From: Ktedonobacterales bacterium
Lineage (GTDB): Bacteria; Chloroflexota; Ktedonobacteria; Ktedonobacterales; JACDGC01
Reading direction: 5' to 3'
Assembly (NCBI GenBank): GCA_013815535.1
Contig: JACDGC010000274.1
Coordinates: 1 to 5,907 of the forward strand
Length of the DNA stretch: 5,907 bases
Both the position numbers and the translations under genes were made by a program. Position 1 is the stretch's first letter. The number at the start of each line of letters is the position of its first letter. Positions 1-5,816 of this stretch are shown piece by piece. The notes under the pieces were generated by a model that ran no database searches, was not told the DNA's origin, and saw only the letters and a program-made list of their open reading frames with translations.

Positions 1-73
1 CGGCACTCATGGGCTGACCTTCGGCCACCGCTTGCACCAGACGTTCTCGCAGGTCATGGGAATAGGCTCGCAT
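1..73 (-). CDS. IS630-like transposase, N-terminal fragment (cut by window edge)
   Basis: The minus strand from the ATG at 71-73 reads MRAYSHDLRERLVQAVAEGQ and then PMSA before the window ends, giving 24 codons without a stop. The pattern Y-S-x-D-L-R-x-R-(L/V)-V-x-A-V-x-E-G is the usual opening of the helix-turn-helix domain of IS630/Tc1-like transposases, which binds the terminal repeats; the catalytic DDE domain would lie outside the window. A purine-rich GGGAAG sits 6 nt upstream of the ATG on the minus strand and supports this start. The start lies only 50 bp from the recN stop, so the left end of the element must fall inside that gap or at the recN 3' end. The call rests on a short peptide. 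A helix-turn-helix protein of another transposase group is possible. Confidence 0.66.
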   Translation of the reverse strand, partial: MRAYSHDLRERLVQAVAEGQPMSA

Positions 74-98
74 ACTTCACTTCCCGCAGAATGTATGC
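70..98 (-). repeat. Inverted repeat over the transposase start codon
   Basis: GCATAC (70-75) and GTATGC (93-98) are perfect 6-bp arms separated by 17 nt. In the minus-strand RNA the arm nearer the coding region contains the AUG, and the loop contains the purine-rich GGGAAG likely to serve as ribosome binding site. If it folds, it would limit transposase translation. The arms are short and could be a coincidence. Confidence 0.3.
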
Positions 99-123
99 CT
101 GATCTACTTCTCTGTAAGTTGCT
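74..123 (-). mobile_element. Probable left end of an IS630-like element next to recN
   Basis: These 50 bases lie between the start codon of the IS630-like transposase and the recN stop codon. IS630-family elements insert at TA dinucleotides and duplicate them. Candidate TA junctions are seen at 105-106, 115-116 and, within the recN stop codon itself, at 125-126. A short imperfect hairpin with ACTT (107-110) facing AAGT (116-119) may be part of the terminal repeat. The right end is not in the window, so the terminal inverted repeat and the exact boundary cannot be confirmed. Confidence 0.4.
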
Positions 124-2013
124 CTATTTCGTGCGGGCGCGCTTTTTGGGGGCAATGATGCCATTGGGGCTGTGGCCGTTCGCCGCGACAGATGGCGCGG
201 CCTGTTCGGCTTTCCAGGTGATGGCGCGGTCGAGCAGTTCGGCGGCGTTGCGCGCGGCGGATTCTGTGGCGACGCCACCCAGCATCTGCGCCAATTCGAG
301 CGTGCGCGCGGCGGTGTCCATCTCGGTGACGACGGTGCTGGTGCGGTCGTTGGCGATGCGCTTGGCCACATGCCAATGTTGGTCGCCAAAGGCCGCCATC
401 TGCGGCAGGTGCGTCACACAGATCACCTGATGCCCATGGGCCAACTGCCACAGCATCTCGCCGACGATCTGCCCCGTCAACCCACTGATGCCCGCGTCGA
501 TCTCATCGAAGATCAGGGTCGGCGTCTCATCCGCCCCCGCGAGGATCGTCTTGAGCGCCAGCATCAGCCGCGCCGTCTCGCCGCCCGAGGCGATGCGGGC
601 CAATGGGCGCGGCGGCTCCCCCGGATTCGGCGCGATCAGGAACTCGACCCGGTCGACGCCCGTCGACGTGATGGCGACGGACTGCCCCGCTGCATCCGGC
701 ACGCCCTGCGGGTCTGGCCGCTGCTCGATTCCGACCAGGAAACGGGCACGACTCATGTTGAGCCGCGCCAGCGCGGCTTCCATCGCGGCAGCCATAGTGA
801 TGGCAGCGGCCTGGCGTTTCGTCGAGAGCGCAGTGGCAGCGTGGCCGAGCGTCACGCGCCCGCGTTCGATTTGGGCCTCCAGATCTGCAATGCGTTCGTC
901 TCGGTTTTCGATGCCTGCTAGCTCCGTGGCAGCCTCCGCGCCATACGCCAGGATATCCTCGATGGTCGCGCCATATTTGCGCCGCAAGCGGGTGATGCGG
1001 TCGAGCCGCTCTTCCACCTCTTGCAGCCGCACGGGATTCGCTTCGACGCGTTCGCGATAGTCGCGTACCGTTGCGGCGATGTCTTCCAATTGGTAGCGCT
1101 GCTCATCGAAGGCGGCCAGGGTTGGGTCCAGGCTGGCATCGATGCGTGCCAAATCGCTCAGCGCGCGATGTACTCCGTTGAGCAGATCCAGCGCGCCATG
1201 CGCTTCGCCATCATCCGAGCCAGCCAGCAGCGCATGGGCCAGCACTGCCGTTTCGCCCAAGCGCTCGGCGTTCGCCAACACCGTGCGTTCTTGCTCCAGT
1301 TCGGCCATCTCGCCAGGGTGCAGATCAGCATTGGTGATTTCATCAACCTGATAGCGCAATAGCTCGGCGCGGCGCTCTAGCTCGCGCTCATCACGGCGCA
1401 ATGTGGCGATCTCGCGACTGAGTGCCTGCCATGCCCGCACCTTCACCGCCAAAGCCTCGCGTTGCGCCACCGTCTCGGCATAGCGGTCCAGAAAGTTGAC
1501 GTGTTGGTCGGGATGCAACAGCGAGAGGTGCGCGCCCTGCCCATGCACGTCCACCAGATAAGTGCCCAGGCGCGCCAGCACGTTGACGGGCACCGTGCGG
1601 CCATTGACGCGCGCGATGCTGCGGCCCGACGCGGCGATCTCACGCATGATGATCAGCGTGTCATCATCGCCTTCCAGGCCATATTCGCGCAGCAGGGCTG
1701 CCAGCCGCCCATGGGCATCGGGCGGCTCTTCGTCGTGTTCAGCGACGGCGGGGGCATCTTCCTCGACGGGGGGCGAGGCGGCCAAGGCATCGGGGAGCCA
1801 GGGCAGCACAAAGATGGCCTCAACGACCGCACGCGATGCGCCAGCGCGCACCACATCCGCACCCATGCGTTCACCCAACACCGCGCCGATGGCATCCAGC
1901 ACGATGGATTTGCCCGCGCCCGTCTCGCCGGTAAAGATGATCAAGCCTGCCGTGAAGCGGAGCCGCACCGCCTGAATGATGGCGAAATCGGTGATGGCGA
2001 GTTCGTGGAGCAT
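124..2013 (-). CDS. recN: DNA repair protein RecN (SMC-like ATPase)
   Basis: RecN is a cytosolic SMC-like ATPase that acts early in recombinational repair of double-strand breaks, holding DNA ends or sister chromatids together. The 629-residue product opens with MLHELAITDF, the normal RecN start. The Walker A motif is GETGAGKS (29-36). A VDVHGQGAHLSLLHPDQ stretch (154-170) follows, then a charged coiled-coil region of about 180-420. The ABC signature is SGGETAR (476-482), Walker B is TLIFDEID (499-506), and the H-loop region is VICVTHLPQ (530-538). Most RecN proteins are nearer 550-580 residues. The excess comes from an acidic, proline-rich insertion at about 74-102 and a C-terminal tail after about 598 ending in basic KKRARTK. 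The signature differs slightly from the usual SGGELSR. The ATG is 34 bp after the glycosidase stop, with only a weak GGAT as ribosome binding site. No terminator is visible before the insertion sequence. Confidence 0.96.
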   Translation of the reverse strand: MLHELAITDFAIIQAVRLRFTAGLIIFTGETGAGKSIVLDAIGAVLGERMGADVVRAGASRAVVEAIFVLPWLPDALAASPPVEEDAPAVAEHDEEPPDAHGRLAALLREYGLEGDDDTLIIMREIAASGRSIARVNGRTVPVNVLARLGTYLVDVHGQGAHLSLLHPDQHVNFLDRYAETVAQREALAVKVRAWQALSREIATLRRDERELERRAELLRYQVDEITNADLHPGEMAELEQERTVLANAERLGETAVLAHALLAGSDDGEAHGALDLLNGVHRALSDLARIDASLDPTLAAFDEQRYQLEDIAATVRDYRERVEANPVRLQEVEERLDRITRLRRKYGATIEDILAYGAEAATELAGIENRDERIADLEAQIERGRVTLGHAATALSTKRQAAAITMAAAMEAALARLNMSRARFLVGIEQRPDPQGVPDAAGQSVAITSTGVDRVEFLIAPNPGEPPRPLARIASGGETARLMLALKTILAGADETPTLIFDEIDAGISGLTGQIVGEMLWQLAHGHQVICVTHLPQMAAFGDQHWHVAKRIANDRTSTVVTEMDTAARTLELAQMLGGVATESAARNAAELLDRAITWKAEQAAPSVAANGHSPNGIIAPKKRARTK

Positions 2014-2047
2014 CAGTGTTTATCCGCAACCCATTCTCGTGTGTCTT

Positions 2048-3397
2048 TTAGCCCGCATCGTCAGGCGACCCCGCCTCGATCAAGCGGCGATACCAGTGTC
2101 CGCTTTCCTTGATGATGCGCTCTTGCGTCTTGAAGTTGGTGTGAATGAGGCCAAAGCGCGGGCGAGTGCCATAGGCCCATTCAAAATTATCCAAAAGCGA
2201 CCAGACGAAATAGCCTTTCAGACGGGCCTGCGTGGCGGCCATAGTTTCCAGGGCAGCGCGCGTGTGGTCACGCAGAAAGGCGATCCGCTGCTGGTCATCC
2301 ACCCGCCCCGCATCATCCACCACGTCAGGGAAGGCTGCGCCATTTTCCGTGATGTAGATGTCGTGATCGGGGAAATCGTTGGCGATGCGCCGCACCCAAT
2401 AGCTCAAACCTTGTGGATATTGTTCCCAGCCCATCTCGGTGCGCGGCCCTGGTTGCCACGGCGTGATCTCGAAGCCGGGGGCATCTTTGTGGGCGCGCAC
2501 CAGCAGGCGCATATAATAGTTAATCCCGATCATATCCGTCTTGCCGCTGATGACCGCCATATCGTTGCCCTGGATCACGTCTTCTGGCATGGCGGTGGCG
2601 ATGGAGTCAGGATAGCGACCCCGCAGGACGGCATCCAGATAGGCACCATTGTGGAAGTCGTCGCCCAGGCTCATCGCGTCGAAATCTTCGTTGCGGTCGG
2701 TGGCAGGCTGCATCTCTGACAAGCTGAACGCGACGCCTACTTTCGCATCGGGGACGTTCTCGCGGATCGGTTGCAGCGCCAAACCGTGCCCCAGCAGCAA
2801 ATGGTGCGTGGTGGGATAGTAGAGCGGGAATGCGTGCAAGCCTGGGGCGTGCTCGCCCGTCACATAGCCATGGTGGGATGAAATGTGGGGTTCGTTGAGC
2901 GTGATCCAGTGTTTCACCCGGTCGCCCAAGCGGCGCGTCACCACATCCGCATAATCACACATCGACGCCGCCGTGTCGCGGTTCACCCACCCGCCCCGCT
3001 CTTGCAGGGCTTGGGGCAGATCCCAGTGATAGAGCGTGATGAAGGGCGTGATACCCCGCGCCAGCAGCCCATCTACCAGGCGATCATAAAAGGCCAACCC
3101 CGCCGCGTTCACCGCGCCACGTCCATCGGGCAAGATGCGCGCCCACGCTAGCGAGAAGCGGTAAGCACGCAACCCCAGTTGCGCCATCAGTTCCACATCA
3201 TCTGCCCAGCGATGATAATGGTCGCAGGCTACATCACCTGTCTCACCACGTTCGATCTTCCCTGGCGTGTGCGCGTAGGTGTCCCAGATCGACGGCCCCT
3301 TGCCATCTTCGTTATATGCGCCTTCGATCTGATAGGCCGCCGTGGCCGTTCCCCACAAGAAGTCACGCCCAGCGCGTGGCTCGACAGGCTGGCTCAT
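2048..3397 (-). CDS. Beta-glucosidase, glycoside hydrolase family 1
   Basis: This retaining glycosidase hydrolyses beta-linked glucosides (or galactosides/fucosides) by a double-displacement mechanism. Its 449 residues match the usual length of the bacterial GH1 (beta/alpha)8 barrel. The N-terminal signature FLWGTATAAYQIEGA is at 13-27, the sugar-binding YHWDLPQ at 123-129, the acid/base TLNEP at 166-170 (Glu169), GINYYMR at 291-297, the nucleophile ITENG at 349-353 (Glu351), and the aglycone/glycone site WSLLDNFEWAYG at 399-410. All key residues are present, so it should be active. There is no signal peptide or membrane segment, so it should act in the cytoplasm on imported disaccharides. 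A GAGG (3410-3413) lies 12 nt upstream of the ATG on the minus strand. No sugar transporter or regulator lies beside it; its neighbours are a GTPase gene upstream and recN downstream. Exact substrate preference cannot be read from the sequence. Confidence 0.95.
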   Translation of the reverse strand: MSQPVEPRAGRDFLWGTATAAYQIEGAYNEDGKGPSIWDTYAHTPGKIERGETGDVACDHYHRWADDVELMAQLGLRAYRFSLAWARILPDGRGAVNAAGLAFYDRLVDGLLARGITPFITLYHWDLPQALQERGGWVNRDTAASMCDYADVVTRRLGDRVKHWITLNEPHISSHHGYVTGEHAPGLHAFPLYYPTTHHLLLGHGLALQPIRENVPDAKVGVAFSLSEMQPATDRNEDFDAMSLGDDFHNGAYLDAVLRGRYPDSIATAMPEDVIQGNDMAVISGKTDMIGINYYMRLLVRAHKDAPGFEITPWQPGPRTEMGWEQYPQGLSYWVRRIANDFPDHDIYITENGAAFPDVVDDAGRVDDQQRIAFLRDHTRAALETMAATQARLKGYFVWSLLDNFEWAYGTRPRFGLIHTNFKTQERIIKESGHWYRRLIEAGSPDDAG

Positions 3398-3469
3398 GCC
3401 TCATACCGTCCTCGTTTTTTGATGCTTAAGCGAAACTTGCCATATGGGTTTTACCCCACACCGACGTGC

Positions 3470-4558
3470 TTATGCAGGTGGCGCGGAAAGCTCGCTGAGC
3501 GATTCGCCCGCACGCTGTTGGTGCCGCACGCGCGCATAGACCCGCCCAAACGTTTCGCGCATTTGCGCGGGCGTCAACTTTTTGCCACCTTCATAATATT
3601 CCAAAGCCACATAGCCCATAGCCCATGTGCCCGCGCCCGCAATGGCCCCCGAGACGAGATCGCCCCCGATGGGTACGGCCTTTGCGACTTCCTCCGCCAA
3701 ATAGCGGAAGGCCAACCCACCCGCGATGGCTCCGATCAATTCGCGCACATGCTGGGCGCTGAGCGGCTCACCATAGATCGCCCCCAGCCGCAAGATCATG
3801 CGGATCTGGTTGCCAAGGATGACGGGAATATCGACCAAGGGAATGGGTTCCAACCCTGCTGCCAGGCTCACCAGCGACGCGTTGCGAATGAGCTTTTCGG
3901 CGGCGACGCGGCGAAACTCGGGCAGCGCCCGCCCGACGGCAAGCGCCGCTTCGGGGCTGGCATCGATGATGGCCGGCATCAAATCCACCGCGACGTTAAA
4001 GCCCGTGACCGCCGAAACGGGAATGACATCGTTGACGCCGAGTTGGGCCGCCAGCGAGCCTGCTGCCACGTCGGGGTCGCCCTTCACGAGATCGGCCTTA
4101 TTCATGACGATCAAGAGGGGGCGCTTGAGGGCTTGCAGCCGCGCCAACAGCTTGCGGTCATCGGCACGCAAGGGTTGCGAACCGTCGATCAGCATCACGA
4201 TGACGGCGGCATCTTTGGCGCTGGTTTCTTGCAAATCTGGCAGGTGACCGGGGGTGTCGATGAGCGTAAATGGCCCGAAGAGGCCCGCCACCAGTGAGCG
4301 CGTAGTCCCCGCGATGGGCGAAACCTCCGAGCGATATTTCCCCTGAATCTTATTAAAAAGGGTTGATTTGCCCGTGTTCGCCAGCCCGACGATGACGATC
4401 TTTCGCTCCAGGTCGTGTTGAATATCGGTTTCGGCGGTCTTCCAGTTCACCGCGTCCATGAAGCTGCGCAGCGTACCGAGCGACGACGGCACTTTTAGCA
4501 GATTCGAGACGGTGAAAAAGCCACTCCCCCGCCCCTTTTTCTTTTGCGTATCCGCCAT
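3470..4558 (-). CDS. Era/EngA-type small GTPase with C-terminal DUF697-like domain
   Basis: This is a TRAFAC-class P-loop GTPase of unknown role, 362 residues long from the chosen start. The G motifs are in order: G1 GLANTGKS (58-65), a G2-type GTTRS (84-88), G3 DTPGH (101-105), G4 NKAD (153-156) and G5 SAV (182-184). The C-terminal part, about 225-325, matches the DUF697 style: EPIPLVDIPVILGNQIRMIL (237-256), then glycine/alanine-rich hydrophobic helices at about 274-320 that may sit in or at the membrane. The ATG at 4558 is preferred because AGGGA on the minus strand lies upstream at a suitable distance. The open frame extends another 68 codons to a TTG at 4762, but that extension looks non-coding and its TTG lies in the T-tract of the tRNA terminator. 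The first gene of the minus-strand group, it is followed by the glycosidase after 72 bp. DUF697 GTPases are linked in other bacteria to envelope or stress functions, which gives only a vague hint. Confidence 0.88.
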   Translation of the reverse strand: MADTQKKKGRGSGFFTVSNLLKVPSSLGTLRSFMDAVNWKTAETDIQHDLERKIVIVGLANTGKSTLFNKIQGKYRSEVSPIAGTTRSLVAGLFGPFTLIDTPGHLPDLQETSAKDAAVIVMLIDGSQPLRADDRKLLARLQALKRPLLIVMNKADLVKGDPDVAAGSLAAQLGVNDVIPVSAVTGFNVAVDLMPAIIDASPEAALAVGRALPEFRRVAAEKLIRNASLVSLAAGLEPIPLVDIPVILGNQIRMILRLGAIYGEPLSAQHVRELIGAIAGGLAFRYLAEEVAKAVPIGGDLVSGAIAGAGTWAMGYVALEYYEGGKKLTPAQMRETFGRVYARVRHQQRAGESLSELSAPPA

Positions 4559-4590
4559 CGGCGTCACTCTTCCCTTCACCTGCGGTGCTG

Positions 4591-4619
4591 ATATGGCTCG
4601 TACTCTTATCGTACCATAT
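4591..4619 (-). repeat. Inverted repeat ATATGG/CCATAT in the GTPase leader region
   Basis: ATATGG (4591-4596) and CCATAT (4614-4619) form perfect 6-bp arms 17 nt apart. Inside them TCGTAC occurs twice (4598-4603 and 4609-4614) as direct repeats with an 11-bp period, about one helical turn. The block spans the putative -10 box and start of transcription of the GTPase gene, so it could bind a regulator. It could also be chance. Confidence 0.25.
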
Positions 4620-4636
4620 TTGGACGCATGTGCGAA
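4608..4636 (-). promoter_or_regulatory. Putative sigma-70 type promoter for the GTPase gene
   Basis: On the minus strand, TTCGCA (4631-4636, 4 of 6 to TTGACA) lies 17 bp from TACGAT (4608-4613, 4 of 6 to TATAAT). Transcription would begin near 4601 and leave a leader of about 40 nt before the ATG at 4558. A promoter is expected here because the tRNA upstream ends in a strong terminator. The boxes are weak matches. Confidence 0.35.
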
Positions 4637-4646
4637 GATATCGCAC
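4630..4646. promoter_or_regulatory. Candidate operator GTGCGA-N5-TCGCAC
   Basis: A perfect inverted repeat with 6-bp arms, GTGCGA (4630-4635) and TCGCAC (4641-4646), surrounds an AGATA spacer. It overlaps the putative -35 box of the GTPase gene. A dimeric helix-turn-helix repressor could bind such a site and block RNA polymerase. I do not recognise it as a known box such as LexA or CIRCE, and no regulator gene is in the window. Confidence 0.35.
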
Positions 4647-4760
4647 CAATCATGCCAGCGAGCAAGGGATGCACGCATGCGACGCGATAGCCTGTTTGGT
4701 TTGGTCACACCGCGAACAAAAGTCGCGTAAGATTCTCTCTTTGCCTCCTCAACACGACAC

Positions 4761-4796
4761 AAAAAAGCGACACAGGGCTAAAAAGCCAAGTGCCGC
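4761..4796 (-). terminator. Intrinsic terminator of the tRNA-Ala gene
   Basis: On the minus strand, 4796 down to 4767 folds into a stem. GCG pairs with CGC, a G-U pair follows, CAC pairs with GTG, a two-base mismatch intervenes, and GGCT pairs with AGCC around a TTTT loop. Six T residues (4766-4761) follow directly. It begins 27 nt after the tRNA CCA end, as expected for a single-tRNA transcript, and should insulate the tRNA from the GTPase gene downstream. Confidence 0.82.
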
Positions 4797-4823
4797 AATC
4801 ATCTTGATGCCACTAAGTTTTCA

Positions 4824-4899
4824 TGGTGGAGGTAAGGGGGCTCGAACCCCTGACCTACGCATTGCGAACGCGTCGCTCTCCCAGCTGAGCTATACCCCC
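4824..4899 (-). tRNA. tRNA-Ala (anticodon CGC)
   Basis: The 76-nt minus-strand sequence folds into a full cloverleaf. The acceptor stem is GGGGGTA with TACCTCC. The D arm is GCTC/GAGC, the anticodon stem is ACGCG with TGCGT around the loop TTCGCAA, and the T arm is AGGGG-TTCGAGC-CCCCT. The anticodon CGC (4864-4866) reads GCG alanine codons. The acceptor stem carries the G3-U70 wobble pair that alanyl-tRNA synthetase uses as its main identity mark, followed by A73 and an encoded CCA (4824-4826). GCG codons are common in the neighbouring genes, consistent with a dedicated CGC isoacceptor. There are no signs of an integrated element at its 3' end. Confidence 0.97.
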
Positions 4900-4912
4900 A
4901 TGGGACTTTTCC

Positions 4913-4941
4913 AGTGTATCACAGCGGTACGCAAAATGCAA
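4913..4941 (-). promoter_or_regulatory. Putative promoter of tRNA-Ala
   Basis: On the minus strand, TTGCAT (4936-4941) lies 17 bp from TACACT (4913-4918, 4 of 6 to TATAAT). The -10 box ends 13 nt before the first base of the tRNA, which would give a leader of only a few nucleotides, as is common for tRNA genes. The -35 box matches at only three positions. Confidence 0.45.
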
Positions 4942-4961
4942 GAGGCAAGGGTAGCGGCGAG

Positions 4962-4971
4962 ATTGTACAAT
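4962..4971 (+). promoter_or_regulatory. Palindrome ATTGTACAAT containing a possible -10 box for larC
   Basis: The 10-bp sequence ATTGTACAAT is a perfect palindrome and holds TACAAT (4966-4971), five of six to the sigma-70 -10 consensus, 35 bp before the larC ATG. No good -35 box sits 17 bp upstream, so the promoter may be weak or activator-dependent, or the palindrome may be an operator. Confidence 0.3.
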
Positions 4972-5006
4972 GCGGGAAAACGCGGTGATGAGGAAAGAGG
5001 CGAGCG

Positions 5007-5816
5007 ATGGCATCTCGGATAGCGTACTTTGACCCGGTGGCGGGGGCGGCAGGGGATATGATCAATGCGGCGCTGCTGGATGCCGGGGCCGATCTTGCCG
5101 CCGTGCAAGCCGCCATCAGTGGCATCGCCATCGCTGGTTTGCGTGTCAGCGTCAGTGTCGTCATGAAGGGGGCCATTGGAGCGCTGAAGTTTGTGGTGGC
5201 GGCGAATGAGGCAGAATTGCCGGATCACTTGGGGCCAGATGACCTGTTGGCCCTGATCGCGCGTGCGCGAGTCTCGGCAACGGTGCAGCGGCGGGCCAGC
5301 GCCATCATCGAACGGTTGGCAGAGGCGGAGGCGCAGGTGCATCGCGTCCCCCGTGCAGAAGTGCATTTCCACGAGCTTGGTGGGTTGGATACCGTGGCGG
5401 ACGTGCTGGGCGCTATGGTTGCGCTGGAATCGCTGGGCATCGAGCAATGCTTCACGGGTCCGCTGCCCGCCAGCGCCGGGCTGTGGGGGATGGCTCATGG
5501 GCCGCTGCCGCTGCCCGCCCCGGCGACCTTAGAGATCATCGCGCGGGGCGGGCTGGCCGTGGTCGCCGCGCCCGCCATCCTCCCGCGTGACATGGAATTA
5601 GTGACGCCCACGGGCGCGGCCATCTTGGCGGAGGTCGCCCGTCCGGGCTTGCCAGCGATGACGGTGGCACGGGTCGGGTATGGCGCTGGCACCCGTGACC
5701 TGCCCATCCCTAACGTGGTGCGTGTCTGGGTAGGTGAATTGTTGACTGCCTCCCCACCGTCCGGGGAAGCGGTCACGGAGCGAGCTTCACATATCGAGCA
5801 AGGCGAGCTAGGTTAG
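5007..5816 (+). CDS. LarC-family protein, N-terminal (LarC1) domain only
   Basis: LarC is a CTP-dependent enzyme that inserts nickel into pyridinium-3,5-bisthiocarboxylate mononucleotide, making the nickel-pincer cofactor of lactate racemase (LarA) and related epimerases. This 269-residue product matches the LarC/DUF111 N-terminal region: IAYFDPVAGAAGDM (5-18), EVHFHELGGLDTVADVLGA (118-136), AHGPLPLPAPATLE (163-176), ELVTPTGAAIL (197-207) and GYGAGTRDLPIPNVVRV (224-240). Complete LarC proteins are about 390-420 residues, with a CTP-binding LarC2 domain after this point. Here the protein stops after a short unrelated tail (246-269). The histidine-rich stretch common in the first third of LarC proteins is also absent. 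Ribosome binding site AAGAGG (4995-5000) lies 6 nt before the ATG, which fits the family start. The gene is divergent from tRNA-Ala, and its end overlaps convergent cysS. It may work with a separate LarC2, have a different role, or be decaying. Confidence 0.85.
   Translation: MASRIAYFDPVAGAAGDMINAALLDAGADLAAVQAAISGIAIAGLRVSVSVVMKGAIGALKFVVAANEAELPDHLGPDDLLALIARARVSATVQRRASAIIERLAEAEAQVHRVPRAEVHFHELGGLDTVADVLGAMVALESLGIEQCFTGPLPASAGLWGMAHGPLPLPAPATLEIIARGGLAVVAAPAILPRDMELVTPTGAAILAEVARPGLPAMTVARVGYGAGTRDLPIPNVVRVWVGELLTASPPSGEAVTERASHIEQGELG

Noticed and set aside
172..921. A 249-codon plus-strand open frame, and others at 1462-2112 and 1976-2719
   Set aside because: They mirror recN and the glycosidase on the opposite strand. 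Their products are rich in Arg, His and Gln without domains, as expected for shadows.
3446..3457. GGG-TTTTAC-CCC-like hairpin between the GTPase and glycosidase genes as a terminator
   Set aside because: The stem is three to four base pairs and no T-run follows at the right distance, so read-through is more likely.
3179..4297. A 372-codon open frame on the plus strand
   Set aside because: It lies antisense across the glycosidase start and the GTPase, both of which have complete family motifs. Its product shows no recognisable domain, and long antisense frames are expected at this GC content.
4559..4762. A 68-residue N-terminal extension of the GTPase starting at TTG 4762
   Set aside because: The TTG lies in the T-tract of the tRNA terminator, the extension looks non-coding, and the ATG at 4558 has a good ribosome binding site.
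4890..5498. A 202-codon minus-strand open frame
   Set aside because: It overlaps the tRNA edge and runs antisense to the LarC-family gene, with no family features.
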